DNA of 64,000 nt from Verrucomicrobium spinosum DSM 4136 = JCM 18804 (GCF_000172155.1 NZ_ABIZ01000001.1:6047105-6111104); one strand, 5' to 3'. Shown: positions 23,065 to 31,713, counted from the first letter of the stretch. Numbers and translations: made by a program. The notes: generated from the sequence alone by a model not told the origin.

Positions 23065-24258
23065 ATGCACACCCGTCTTCTCACCGCTGCTGCCAGCCTG
23101 CTGCTCCGCCTTGTCTCGATGTTCCGTGCCGCGCCTGGTCGTGTGGCAATGGCCAATGAAGCCATCGCCAACGCCCTCCTGGGCGATGCCGGGTTCGAGG
23201 TGGTGGACCAGGGGCATCTGTTCGTGCCTTATGGCAACTACGCGCACAAGCTGGGGGAGCAGCGCTTTGATCAGGCGGCGGCCCAGCAGCTCGTCTCGAA
23301 TTTCAACAAGCCCTGGTCCCGTATCAAGCGTTTGGCCAATGTGGGCACGCCTGTCTACATCGGGCATCCTGACGTGCCAGGGCAAGGCCACCTGTATCCC
23401 GATGGCAAAGCCTATGCCTGGATCGAGTCCCTCCAGGCTGAAGCCACGGGCCTGCGCATCGTGCCCAAGTGGAGCAAGCCTGGGGCGGAGATGATCGCCA
23501 ACGCCCACTACCGCTACCACTCCGTGTACTGGGACGCCATGCCAGACGGCAAGGGCGGCTACCGCCCCGTCTACCTCATTTCCGTGGGCTTGACCAACAC
23601 GCCCAACATCCCTGTGCCCGCTCTCGCCAATGAGGCGGACAACACACCCACCAACGAAATCGCACCCATGAAACTAAGCCCTGAGCTGCTCAAACTGCTG
23701 GGTCTGGCTGAGACCGCCGATGAAGCGGCCGTCATCCAGGCTGTCACCAAGATCGTCGCCGACCTGGCCGCCCTTAAAGATGCCAAGACTGGCGCTGACC
23801 AGGCAAAGAAAGACGCGGAGGTCGCGAAGACGGACTTGGAAACTACCAAGACGGGTCTGGAAAACGCGGTCAAAGCCGCCCGCTCCGCCCGCATTGAGCT
23901 CGCCCTGGACCGCCTGGTCACTGAGGGCCGCGTGCTCCCCGCTGAGCGGACCGCAGAGTCCACCCGCCTGCTGGCCCTCGCCAACGATGCCGCCATCGGC
24001 ACCGAGCTGGAGACGCTCGGCAAGGCCGACCCCAAGCTCAAGACGAAGAGCCAGACGACCGAAGCCGCCGCCCGCCGTGCAGAGGCCTTGCAGCCGAAGA
24101 CGGACCCGACCCGTGCCCAGGCCATCGCCAACGCGGTGCAGGTGGAGCGGGACATCCTGGAGCGGACCTACCCAGGCAACCCCAACAACCACGCGCAGTC
24201 CTTCACCAACGCCCGCAGGAAGCATCCCACCGTTTTCCAGCCGCAGACGGCCGCCTGA
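23065..24258 (+). CDS. Prohead protease-scaffold protein, Mu gpI type
   Basis: The 397-residue product resembles Mu protein I: the protease part runs to about residue 200, with FVPYGNYAHKLGEQRFDQAA, then GTPVYIGHPDVPGQGHLYPD and GLRIVPKWSKPGAEMI, then HSVYW. Its C-terminal half is helical, Lys/Ala-rich and repetitive (AKKDAEVAKTDLETTKTGLE), as expected for an internal scaffold. In Mu a scaffold (Z) is made from an internal start of the same gene; here MKLSPELLKLLG at about residue 203 could serve as that start. A TTG 12 bases upstream is an alternative start of the full gene. Confidence 0.85.
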   Translation: MHTRLLTAAASLLLRLVSMFRAAPGRVAMANEAIANALLGDAGFEVVDQGHLFVPYGNYAHKLGEQRFDQAAAQQLVSNFNKPWSRIKRLANVGTPVYIGHPDVPGQGHLYPDGKAYAWIESLQAEATGLRIVPKWSKPGAEMIANAHYRYHSVYWDAMPDGKGGYRPVYLISVGLTNTPNIPVPALANEADNTPTNEIAPMKLSPELLKLLGLAETADEAAVIQAVTKIVADLAALKDAKTGADQAKKDAEVAKTDLETTKTGLENAVKAARSARIELALDRLVTEGRVLPAERTAESTRLLALANDAAIGTELETLGKADPKLKTKSQTTEAAARRAEALQPKTDPTRAQAIANAVQVERDILERTYPGNPNNHAQSFTNARRKHPTVFQPQTAA

Positions 24259-24314
24259 TCAGGTGGCAACACGACGGCACGGACCGCAACCCAGAACCCA
24301 CAGAACCCACCCAC

Positions 24315-24824
24315 ATGAAATACACGATGAAACAACTACTCGTGGCTGTTGCGACCGCTGTCGTCACAGCCGGTGACCGCCTGTTTGGCGGACGGCCCCG
24401 CCACGGCGTGGCCATGGCCAATACCTATGAGGAGGCAGTCGGCACGCATCACAGCGCCGTCGACCGCAAGGCGGAGGCCGCCATCACCACCCGCCATCTC
24501 CTCTACAAGAAAGGGACGGCGGACAACCAGGTCTCCGCCTGCGGAGCCGCTGAAATCCCCCTGGGCACGGTGGACAACATTGTCGATATCGATGAGCGCG
24601 TGAGCGTGCTCCTGCTCGGCAAGGGGTCCACCAAGAAGATGGTAGCCTCCGAGGCCATCACTGTGGGCGAGCAAGTCTTCACCGCCGCCGCTGGCAAGGT
24701 GCAAGATCTGCCTGCGGGTGCTGGCACCTACTACGGGGTCGGCACGGCACTCACTGCGGCGGGTGCAGACGGCGACCTCATCGAGGTGCAGGACTGCGTG
24801 CCTGTGAAGCTGGTCGTGACCTAA
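24315..24824 (+). CDS. Head decoration-like protein
   Basis: The 169-residue protein sits between the protease and the major capsid gene, where Mu-like and B3-like phages encode a decoration or DUF2190-type protein. After a basic, partly hydrophobic start (MKYTMKQLLVAVATAVVTAG), the body is Val/Gly/Ala-rich beta. GTHHSAVDRKAEAAITTRHL and GEQVFTAAAGKVQDL resemble the phage small capsid proteins that bind three-fold sites. The N-terminus also resembles a membrane or signal segment; the start may instead be at MANTYEEA, 34 residues in, which would remove it. Confidence 0.65.
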   Translation: MKYTMKQLLVAVATAVVTAGDRLFGGRPRHGVAMANTYEEAVGTHHSAVDRKAEAAITTRHLLYKKGTADNQVSACGAAEIPLGTVDNIVDIDERVSVLLLGKGSTKKMVASEAITVGEQVFTAAAGKVQDLPAGAGTYYGVGTALTAAGADGDLIEVQDCVPVKLVVT

Positions 24825-24921
24825 GCCCCAACCAATCAACTGCCGAGAGGGGAACGCCACCTGGGATCAGGCGTGACAGTCGGAGAGACGGCAATGGTTC
24901 AACTTCAAATTTCCATTCCAT

Positions 24922-25959
24922 ATGAAACAATCTTTTTATCTTGGTCCTGAAATGACGGCGTTCCACAACGCCGCCCCGGCCGACCTTTTCACCATGCGTG
25001 CAGGTATGATGTACGCATTGACCGACGAGACACTCGGCACCCTCCATGGCTTCGCCAACGACGCCAACCTGGACGCCGCCACGCTCTCTGAGCCGCTGCA
25101 ACAGTTCATCGCCACCATCGTGGATCCGACTGATTTGCTCGGCACCCTGGAATCCCTGGCTCCCTCAGTGCCAGCGGCCCGCCGCTTCAGCTACCGCACG
25201 CATTCCAACAAGGAAGCGTTCATGACGGATGACGATGATTCTGACATGCGTCAGATCGGTGGAGACTTCAAGACGGTCGACGCCAAGGGTGATGATGCGA
25301 ACGGCAAGACTCACAACAAGGGTCTGGCCATGGTCATCGATCACGATGAAGGTGGCGAGATGCCGGAGATCCAGCAGCGGGCCGTGGAGAGCCTGCGCAA
25401 CCGCCTCCTCCGCACCGAGATCATCCGCGTGCTGCGCATCCTTGATGCCAACGACAGCAACACCGGGGTGAACTGGGGACCGACCAACGCCGCTCGCGAT
25501 CCAGACGCTGACCTGTTGAGTCTCGTGGACGGTTCGGGAGACAAACGTGGCTTCAATCCGAGCCTCGTGGTGCTGGGTGGTGGAGCAGCTCTGAAACGAG
25601 TGATCGCCCTGCGCACCAAGACCGCGCCGGATGAAGTGGGTGCCCGTCTCACCGACGAGCAGCTCGCCGACTTCCTGAAGGTCGAGCGGGTGGTCACGCT
25701 CAACGCTCGTCGTCAGTCGACGGTGTCGACGAAAGCCAAGCTGCTGGGTGACGTCGCGTTCGCCTACGACGCTCGGAAGGGACTCAGCAAGGAGGATCCG
25801 TCCAACATCAAGCGCTTTGTGACGCCGACTACGAGCGGCCCGATGAGGGTGCACGTGATCCCGAAGATGAAGCGCACCCTGGTGGCCGTGGAGCACTACA
25901 GCGACATCATCTGCACCAGCGACGTCGGCATCGAGAAGCTGACCGTCACCTTCAACTAA
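24922..25959 (+). CDS. Major capsid protein
   Basis: The 345-residue product is long and of even composition, with a strand-rich C-terminal half and conserved-looking acidic loops. It has the position (behind protease and decoration genes, before a strong terminator) and size of a Mu gpT-like or B3-like major head subunit. Motifs that guide this are ETLGTLHGFANDANLDAATL, KAFMTDDD-type loops with RQIGGDFKTVD, and the ending VEHYSDIICTSDVGIEKL. HK97 fold is presumed, not shown. The gene has its own downstream terminator, which would favour high output from its promoter or limit read-through. Confidence 0.8.
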   Translation: MKQSFYLGPEMTAFHNAAPADLFTMRAGMMYALTDETLGTLHGFANDANLDAATLSEPLQQFIATIVDPTDLLGTLESLAPSVPAARRFSYRTHSNKEAFMTDDDDSDMRQIGGDFKTVDAKGDDANGKTHNKGLAMVIDHDEGGEMPEIQQRAVESLRNRLLRTEIIRVLRILDANDSNTGVNWGPTNAARDPDADLLSLVDGSGDKRGFNPSLVVLGGGAALKRVIALRTKTAPDEVGARLTDEQLADFLKVERVVTLNARRQSTVSTKAKLLGDVAFAYDARKGLSKEDPSNIKRFVTPTTSGPMRVHVIPKMKRTLVAVEHYSDIICTSDVGIEKLTVTFN

Positions 25960-25995
25960 GCCTGTTCTGCCCGGTTCATCGGGCCTGCTGACACC

Positions 25996-26043
25996 AGACA
26001 AGGGGCGTGGCTGCTCCGCTGCACTGCGCCCCTTGTCTTCTCT
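25996..26043 (+). terminator. Terminator after the major capsid gene
   Basis: AGACAAGGGGCG (25996-26007) and CGCCCCTTGTCT (26027-26038) make a perfect 12-base stem with a 19-base loop, followed by TCTCTTC. Transcription of the downstream tail genes must pass it or start anew. Confidence 0.85.
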
Positions 26044-26070
26044 TCAACTGTTGATTCCTGCATCCTGACC

Positions 26071-26547
26071 ATGTCACTCAAAATCTCATCACCTGGTGTG
26101 ATCCTGCTCTTCAAAGGGCGGGGCATTGTGAGTGGCCTGATCCGGCTGCAGACCCGCAGCGTGTACAGCCACGCGGCCCTGCTTTACCCCGACAACCACA
26201 CCCTTATCGAGAGCTGGCAGGGGGCCGGGGTACGGAAGAAAACCATCACCGACTGGGAGGGCGTGGATGCCTTCATTGTGCCCGGCATGACCGAGGCCCA
26301 GTGGAAGCAGGCGTTCCGGTTTGCGGAGGCGCAGATCGGCATGGGCTATGACTACCGATCTGTAGCGCGGTTCGTGTCACGTGTGTCTGCCCGGGAGAAT
26401 GAGCGTTGGTTCTGTAGCGAGCTCGTGTTCGCCGCCCTGCACCATGCCGGGGTGGATCTCCTGGCCCGCATCCCAGCCGCAGAGGTGGCTCCAGGGCACC
26501 TGGCCTGGTCAACGCTCATGCAGCCCGTGCAGCTCTCCACCATCTGA
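26071..26547 (+). CDS. YiiX-type permuted NlpC/P60 hydrolase in the head-tail module
   Basis: The 158-residue protein matches the permuted papain-fold family: an early catalytic His (His34 in SVYSHAALLY) precedes a late Cys (Cys115 in RWFCSELVF). The order His then Cys is the reverse of normal NlpC/P60. These are thought to act as amidases or thiol acyl-hydrolases on peptidoglycan, lipids or peptide links. It starts 33 bases after the terminator arm, so it opens the second late segment. The place among structural genes suggests a particle-bound enzyme used at entry, but this is inference. Confidence 0.75.
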   Translation: MSLKISSPGVILLFKGRGIVSGLIRLQTRSVYSHAALLYPDNHTLIESWQGAGVRKKTITDWEGVDAFIVPGMTEAQWKQAFRFAEAQIGMGYDYRSVARFVSRVSARENERWFCSELVFAALHHAGVDLLARIPAAEVAPGHLAWSTLMQPVQLSTI

Positions 26548-26551
26548 CCTC

Positions 26552-27016
26552 ATGGCCTGGATCACTCTCACTGATGAAGACTTGAAACGCCGCCTGGCCG
26601 CGGCGGAGTACACGGCGCTGCTCAATGCGGCCAAGCAGGCCAGCCAGGATCCCGCAGATCTGGTGGCCGAGGCCATAGAAGAGATCACCGGCAAGGTGCG
26701 TGGCTACGTGGCAGCCTGCCAGAAGAACACCCTGGGCGATGGCCAGACCATCCCCTCCGAACTGAAGGCCAGCGCCCTGGCCCTGGTGCGTGACTACCTC
26801 TTCACGCGCCTGCCCCAGATGGGCTCCCTGAACGACGCCCTGCGCCAGAAGGAAACAGAACGTGCGGTGGACGAACTCCGCGATGTGGCGGCTTGCAAGC
26901 TGGCCATTGTGCCGCCCCAGACGCCAGACGTGGAGCAGGCGGGGGGTCCCGCCATCAAGCTGGTGAAGAGCCGGCCCACGATTGCCAGCCGCAAGGACAC
27001 CAACGGACTCCTCTGA
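26552..27016 (+). CDS. Mu gp36-like head-tail joining protein (DUF1320)
   Basis: The 154-residue protein fits DUF1320 in size and in the segments LTDEDLKRRLAAAEYTALLN, ITGKVRGYVAACQ and SELKASALALVRDYLFTRLP. The last two are the hallmark of the family, where a helical bundle is followed by the ALALVRYxLFTRL pattern. It begins four bases after the upstream stop. The C-terminal tail with GGPAIKLVKSRPTI is variable. In Mu the protein belongs to the connector; its exact role is unproven. Confidence 0.8.
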   Translation: MAWITLTDEDLKRRLAAAEYTALLNAAKQASQDPADLVAEAIEEITGKVRGYVAACQKNTLGDGQTIPSELKASALALVRDYLFTRLPQMGSLNDALRQKETERAVDELRDVAACKLAIVPPQTPDVEQAGGPAIKLVKSRPTIASRKDTNGLL

Positions 27017-27020
27017 ACAA

Positions 27021-27965
27021 ATGGCCCTCTCCATCAAAGCCCAACCCATCAGCCAGGCACTGGCCCGCGCCGCAGAGCGTGGCCTGATGCCGACTGCCCT
27101 GGGGACGGCCCAGATCCGGGACCAGGTGGCCCAGCAGATCGTGCGCAATGCGGTGTTCAGTGCCCGGACGACCAATGCCTTCTACGTGCAGTTTCTGAAG
27201 GCGGCGGTGGAAAGGCTCCTGCAAGGGGGTCGAGGTAATGACTGGCCGCAGATCCGGCTGGAGCTGCGGATGCTCCTACAACGACTGGGCTACACACCGG
27301 AGAAGGGATTCCCTGGCGATGCCGCCCGGGGCGTGCCTCCTGCCGAGCCTGGCAGCCTGCGTGACCTCTCCTCTGACCTGCGCCTCAATCTGATCCTCAA
27401 GACGCAGGAGGAGCTCATGCGTGGAGCAGCTCTCCGCGCCCGTGGTCTGGATGGTTCGAGGGTTGATCAGTTCCCAGCGTGGGAACTGGTGCGACTGATC
27501 CCCAGGCAGGTGCCCCGTGGGTCCCGTGACAGTCGCACGAAAGGCTGGCCCCAACGGTGGGTCGAGGCCGGTGGCGAGCTCCGCAAGGGTCGCATGATCG
27601 CGCTCAAGACGGACCCGGTCTGGGATGGCCTGGGTGATAGTGCCACCTTCAGTGACGCCTTGGATGTCTCGCACCCGCCCTTCGCCTTCAACAGCGGCAT
27701 GGGCTGGCGGGAGATCCACTGGCGAGAGGCTCGTGAGCTGCTCGATACGCCATCACCCAGCCAGGTGGCCCGCCAGCCTGAGCAGGCACAGAAGGTGCCA
27801 GCCACCAAGCCGGAAGCGGTGATCCCGAAGAGCAAGTTCAGTGTGCGGGGTCTGGATGATGACCGTCGCGCCCGGCTGGCAGCGGCTCTGCGCAAGAGTG
27901 AGGCAAGGCATGGGGTGATCACCTCTGCGACCGTCTTTTCCATGGGAGGGCCAGTCGATGCTTGA
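27021..27965 (+). CDS. Phage head morphogenesis-like protein (MuF-like C-terminal part)
   Basis: The 314-residue product has a helical start (AQPISQALARAAERGLMPTA, then QIRDQVAQQIVRNAVFSART). A segment resembles the C-terminal part of gpF/MuF-type minor head proteins: SDLRLNLILKTQEELMRGAA followed by PAWELVRLIPRQ and a Trp/Arg-rich stretch. The family is inferred from this pattern and from neighbouring gp36- and gpG-like genes. In Mu, F lies just after the portal, so the order here differs. It overlaps the next gene by eight bases. Confidence 0.65.
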   Translation: MALSIKAQPISQALARAAERGLMPTALGTAQIRDQVAQQIVRNAVFSARTTNAFYVQFLKAAVERLLQGGRGNDWPQIRLELRMLLQRLGYTPEKGFPGDAARGVPPAEPGSLRDLSSDLRLNLILKTQEELMRGAALRARGLDGSRVDQFPAWELVRLIPRQVPRGSRDSRTKGWPQRWVEAGGELRKGRMIALKTDPVWDGLGDSATFSDALDVSHPPFAFNSGMGWREIHWREARELLDTPSPSQVARQPEQAQKVPATKPEAVIPKSKFSVRGLDDDRRARLAAALRKSEARHGVITSATVFSMGGPVDA

Positions 27966-28581
27966 AATCACCATCAAGATCGATGACACGGTCACGCAGG
28001 CCCTGAAGTTCCTCCTGGGGGATTTGACGGATTTGAAGCCGCTGAACAAGAGGATCGCGGATGCTGCTGAGGTGGTGACTCGTGAGCACATCCTCTTTCG
28101 TGCTGCCCCCACCCGCCATACGACTGCCGACCGGCTGGGAGCACAGCCCACGGGATACCTCATCCGGAGAGGCAACGCGATAGAGAGTGCGAGCAATGCG
28201 GAGGGGGCCACGGTCACCCTGGGCGGTGCGCCTGAAATCTTCGCCCGGGTGGAAGGGCCTGTGACCATCAAGCCTGTTAACTCCAAGTACCTGACCATTC
28301 CCGCCAGTGCCCAGGCCTACGGCCGCCGCGCCCGCGAGCTCCAGGGGCTGAAGCCGATCCGCCTGGGACGACACCTGGCCCTGGTGGAGGAGAGCGACAG
28401 CGGCCGACCCATCAAAGGCGACAAGTCTGGCCGCAAGATCGTGGTGCACTACTGGCTCAAGGAATCGGTCACGCTGCCCCAGGACCGGGGCCTGCTGCCG
28501 AGCGAAGAGCAATACACGGTGGCCGCTGAGGGGGCGGCGGCTGACATGCTGCGAGAGGACCTCGCCCAACTGCAATCTTGA
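27958..28581 (+). CDS. Virion morphogenesis protein, Mu gpG / HK97-gp10-like
   Basis: The 207-residue protein starts with a strand (MLEITIKIDD) and a long helix (VTQALKFLLGDLTDLKPLNK). Then comes EVVTREHILFRAAPTRHTTA with basic residues, as in the virion morphogenesis family, in which the helix is followed by HFRSG-like repeats. The middle strand part contains YLTIPASAQAYGRRARELQG. It probably binds the neck or tail tube. Proximity to gp36- and gp37-like genes supports this. Confidence 0.65.
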   Translation: MLEITIKIDDTVTQALKFLLGDLTDLKPLNKRIADAAEVVTREHILFRAAPTRHTTADRLGAQPTGYLIRRGNAIESASNAEGATVTLGGAPEIFARVEGPVTIKPVNSKYLTIPASAQAYGRRARELQGLKPIRLGRHLALVEESDSGRPIKGDKSGRKIVVHYWLKESVTLPQDRGLLPSEEQYTVAAEGAAADMLREDLAQLQS

Positions 28582-28590
28582 ATCTTGATC

Positions 28591-29331
28591 ATGAGCAACA
28601 CCTGGAACGACGATGTGATCAGCCTCCTGCAAGAGGACGTGTACGGCCGCTTGGCCAACGATGTGTTCTTCAGCGACATCCCTGTGCTGCTGGCTCGCAA
28701 GGGGCTGGTGGACAGTGACGTGGAACTGGCCCTGAGCGGGCTCAATGAGAAGGATGGCAAGGCAGGCTCCTGCGTGATCGTGCTGATGCCCGAGGTGGAT
28801 GCGCCAGAGGGGGAATCTCCCGGGCCGGTCATTGAGGTGGTGCAGTCCTTCCAGGTCATTGTGCGGCCGCTCATCGCTGATGACACTGCCAGCGGTGGCG
28901 TGGGGAAGAACGCCGAACAGATCGGGGTGAACGTGCTCAACCTCCTGCACCGCTATGTGCCCCGGCGTGTGGGCAACGTCCTCACCGCCGACAAGAAGCC
29001 GATGCGGCCGCTGCAAGCCCCAGTCCAAGGGGAGGTGCACTACCTGGTGGTGCTGCGACTGCGCACGGGGCTGGACCGCGTGAGGAAGGTGATGGAGCCG
29101 CAGATCACCCCGGGCGAAACCATCACCCTCACCTGTGGCACTGCTGGAGCTGAGATCTACTGGACGGCGGACGGCTCCTATCCCGGTCCCGCCAATGAGG
29201 CGGCCACGCTCTACAGCGGCCCGATCACGCTGCCCCCGGAGACGGTGTTCCCCATCGACTTCCAGGCGGTGGCCTACCTGGAGGGGATGATCCCCTCCGA
29301 CTGCAACTGGGCCCCCATCGCTGACGAATAA
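28591..29331 (+). CDS. Tail terminator-like protein with a C-terminal chitobiase-like domain
   Basis: The 246-residue protein has an N-terminal part of about 165 residues (VFFSDIPVLLARKG, QSFQVIVRPLIADD, LHRYVPRR, LVVLRLRTGLDR) like the tail terminators of Mu gp37 (DUF1834) type. The C-terminal 75 residues carry PGETITLTCGTAGAEIYWTA, then DGSYPGP, then LYSGPITLPPET. This is the pattern of the small Chb/HEX-type beta domain (CHB_HEX_C_1) found in bacterial surface proteins. Such a fused beta domain could decorate the tail tip. The start was set at MSNTW, two codons after a TTG. Confidence 0.65.
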   Translation: MSNTWNDDVISLLQEDVYGRLANDVFFSDIPVLLARKGLVDSDVELALSGLNEKDGKAGSCVIVLMPEVDAPEGESPGPVIEVVQSFQVIVRPLIADDTASGGVGKNAEQIGVNVLNLLHRYVPRRVGNVLTADKKPMRPLQAPVQGEVHYLVVLRLRTGLDRVRKVMEPQITPGETITLTCGTAGAEIYWTADGSYPGPANEAATLYSGPITLPPETVFPIDFQAVAYLEGMIPSDCNWAPIADE

Positions 29332-29369
29332 GCCCACCCCAACCACCCACCTCCCACCTACTAAAAGTT

Positions 29370-30308
29370 ATGTCTAGAACCGATATCTTGCGCGGCCCCG
29401 CGATCATCCAGTACCAGGCCCAGACCTTCTACTCCCAGGGCGACATCACGGTCACGCTGGGCCGCGAAACCTTCGCGGTGAACGTGGCCAACTTCGGCAA
29501 GGTCGACGACCGTGTTGACCAGATCATGCACCAGATCAGCTTCACCCCTGCGGGACAGTGGGCGGCCCTGGGCGTGCTCTTCCCCTATGCATCGGCGCTC
29601 ATTGGGTCCAGCGTCTTTGGCGCAGACAAGACAATCACCATCTGGACCATCGATGGCAAGAAGCGTGTGTACAAAGCAGGCGCGGTGACCAAGATGCCGA
29701 ACATCATGCTGGCGGCCACGAGGACGCTGTTTGGCGATGTGCAGTTCACCTGCCTGCATGCGGAGGCCAGCGCCTGGGCTGACGCCAACTCGCTCTTCAC
29801 CGACAGCACCGAGGCCTACCCGGGCGATGCCGCCTTCAACGCGGCCCAGATCATCACCCAGCCTTACACCTGCTCATGGGGTGAGGATGCGCCATGGGAC
29901 AGCTTCCAGACGCAGGAAGGCATTGCTGTGGAGTTCAACCTCCAGCTCAACCCGGAGACGAATGATCACAAGGGCCTGTTCGACTATACCTTCCAGTCCC
30001 TGGATGTGTCGGCGAAGTTCATCCCTGACGGGGTGACGCCCGCACAGGTGCTGGCCCTGCTGAAGCACCAGGGCGCTGGGGCCGTGCGTGGCGGGAGTAC
30101 CGCGACCACCAACAAGCTCAAGATCGCAGGCACGGGTGTGTTCGTCTCCCTCAGTGGAGCAGCTCCGATCCTGGGCAACGAGGCCTATGGTGCGAGTGTG
30201 CGCCGGGTGGGGCAGATGGAGTTCCGGGCCACCCGCACCTTCACTGGCGGAGTGGTGGATCCGCTCTTTGTGGTGGGGACGGAAGACCCTGATGAAGAGG
30301 GGGCCTGA
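29370..30308 (+). CDS. Major tail tube protein (predicted)
   Basis: The 312-residue product is strand-rich and of even composition: SRTDILRGPAIIQYQAQTFY, then DITVTLGRETFAVNVANFGK, then IMHQISFTPAGQWAALG. The start with LRGPAII, a long beta pattern in the middle and a C-terminal Ig-like part with GTGVFVSLSGAAP suit a tube protein of a long non-contractile tail. No sheath gene is seen next to it. It lies just before the basic repeat protein and two genes before the fibre, so it is placed in the tail module by context. Confidence 0.65.
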   Translation: MSRTDILRGPAIIQYQAQTFYSQGDITVTLGRETFAVNVANFGKVDDRVDQIMHQISFTPAGQWAALGVLFPYASALIGSSVFGADKTITIWTIDGKKRVYKAGAVTKMPNIMLAATRTLFGDVQFTCLHAEASAWADANSLFTDSTEAYPGDAAFNAAQIITQPYTCSWGEDAPWDSFQTQEGIAVEFNLQLNPETNDHKGLFDYTFQSLDVSAKFIPDGVTPAQVLALLKHQGAGAVRGGSTATTNKLKIAGTGVFVSLSGAAPILGNEAYGASVRRVGQMEFRATRTFTGGVVDPLFVVGTEDPDEEGA

Positions 30309-30328
30309 CAGGCCCTGACGCAACGCCT

Positions 30329-30346
30329 CTTGCAAGGCCCCTGCAA
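30329..30346. repeat. Copy 3 of the TTGCAAGG-type palindrome
   Basis: CTTGCAAGGCCCCTGCAA lies in the 50-base spacer between the tail tube gene and the basic repeat protein gene. It differs by one base from the perfect palindrome. Confidence 0.7.
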
Positions 30347-30358
30347 TGACCCGCCACC

Positions 30359-31087
30359 ATGGCCAGCCTCAACGACTACAGCGCCCGCAGCTCCTCCAAG
30401 TTCCAGGCCGCCAGTGCCCGACGCACGGCGACCTGGAAACAGAAGGATGCGGGGCGTGCGTTCGCCCGGGCGAGCCAGCGGCAGAGCGGGTTGTTTCTCA
30501 ATGCCTCGCGGAGGCAGAGCGCTGAGATGGCCCGCAGGTCACCGGGGGGGCTCTTCCGCCAGGCGTCGCAGCGCCAGAGTGAGGCCTTCATCGCGGCCTC
30601 CCAGCGGGCCTCTGCGGAGATGGTGCGACGGTCCCCTGGCAACCGCTTCCAGGAAGCGAGCCAGGCCCAGAGCAACCGCTTCCTGGAGGCCTCCCGCAGG
30701 CAGTCGGCCGAGCTGCTCCGCCGCTCGCCAGGCCGGGGGTTTGTAGAGGCATCGAGGGAGCAGTCTGCGGACATGATGAGGCGGTCACCAGGGCCAGCTT
30801 TCCAGCAGGCATCCCAGGCCCAGAGCGGCCGCTTCGTGGCCCGGTCCCAGGCGCAGGGGGAGCAGATGGACCGGCAAGCTCCCGGGGCTGAGTTCGTCCG
30901 CAGATCCCAACAGCAGAGCGCGGCCGCAGACCGGGGCAAGGCCCTGCCGGCCGGCCGCTCACGACGACCCCGCAATCTCCACACCATGCCCATGGCCCAG
31001 ATGCGGGCCAGCCAGGCGCGGACCCGCCAGACGACCAGTGCCGCAAAGCAGCAGATGCAGCAGGTCCGCATCAATGCCCCACGGTAA
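30359..31087 (+). CDS. Basic repeat protein with RRSPG and ASQxQS motifs
   Basis: The 242-residue product is built of repeats of about 31 residues. RRSPG occurs at residues 59, 90, 121 and 141 and a variant RQAPG at 172; between them stand ASQRQS- or ASRRQS-type motifs. It has no hydrophobic core and is very rich in Arg, Gln, Ser and Ala with few acidic residues, so it should be strongly basic and perhaps disordered or helical. I know no family. It lies where tail assembly chaperones are normally found, between tube and tape-measure genes. It may bind DNA or act as a scaffold. Codon use is GC-rich like its neighbours. Confidence 0.6.
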   Translation: MASLNDYSARSSSKFQAASARRTATWKQKDAGRAFARASQRQSGLFLNASRRQSAEMARRSPGGLFRQASQRQSEAFIAASQRASAEMVRRSPGNRFQEASQAQSNRFLEASRRQSAELLRRSPGRGFVEASREQSADMMRRSPGPAFQQASQAQSGRFVARSQAQGEQMDRQAPGAEFVRRSQQQSAAADRGKALPAGRSRRPRNLHTMPMAQMRASQARTRQTTSAAKQQMQQVRINAPR

Positions 31088-31138
31088 TTTCCTCGTTAGC
31101 CACCCACCCCTTCATCACCACCCACACCCTCCCACTCT

Positions 31139-31642
31139 ATGCGCGTTTACATCGGCACCTTCTACCTCGCTGGCGATCCCGCCCTGGGCGAGCACCGGAG
31201 CTCCTCCTGTGGGGAGTTCAACATGACTCCCCGCAGAATCCAGCAGCAAGTCGAAGGCTGGCAATGGGAGGTGCCCCAGTTCGCGGACCGGGGCAACCTG
31301 GCCCAGCAGGTGGAGTTCGACACCATCCGCCGTTTCGACAGCTTCGCCGAGGTCCATGAGTTCATGCGGTCGATCTCGACGGCCCATGCCTGGGAGGGCA
31401 CCGTGACTTTTCGCGAAGACGGTCCCATGCCTGGCACCTGGACGGAGTTCGACATTGCCAACTGCATCATCACCCCGCCGGTGATGTACCCGATGGGAGT
31501 GAGCCTGCGACTGCACTACAGCATCCTGGGCGGGGCCATCTCTCCCAACCGCACCGGCGTCTGGGGAGCCCGCATCACTGAGGGCGACGAGGAGCGCGAG
31601 ACCGAGGACGGCGGCATCCGCGTGCAGGAGGACGAAGCCTGA
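31139..31642 (+). CDS. Hypothetical tail protein
   Basis: The 167-residue product is strand-rich (MRVYIGTFYLAGDPALG, then GTVTFREDGPMPGTWTEF, then LRLHYSILGGAI) with an acidic C-terminal tail of about 20 residues. A long loop contains EVHEFMRSISTAHAWEG. No family recognised. It starts after an ACCCTCCCACTCT leader without Shine-Dalgarno. The position suggests a small tail or tail-tip component. Confidence 0.5.
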   Translation: MRVYIGTFYLAGDPALGEHRSSSCGEFNMTPRRIQQQVEGWQWEVPQFADRGNLAQQVEFDTIRRFDSFAEVHEFMRSISTAHAWEGTVTFREDGPMPGTWTEFDIANCIITPPVMYPMGVSLRLHYSILGGAISPNRTGVWGARITEGDEERETEDGGIRVQEDEA

Positions 31643-31713
31643 CCTGGCCCGAGCAGCTCCACCCACAGCAAGTTTCCACCCATAACCACAAGCCAACCCA
31701 ACCTGAGAAACCC

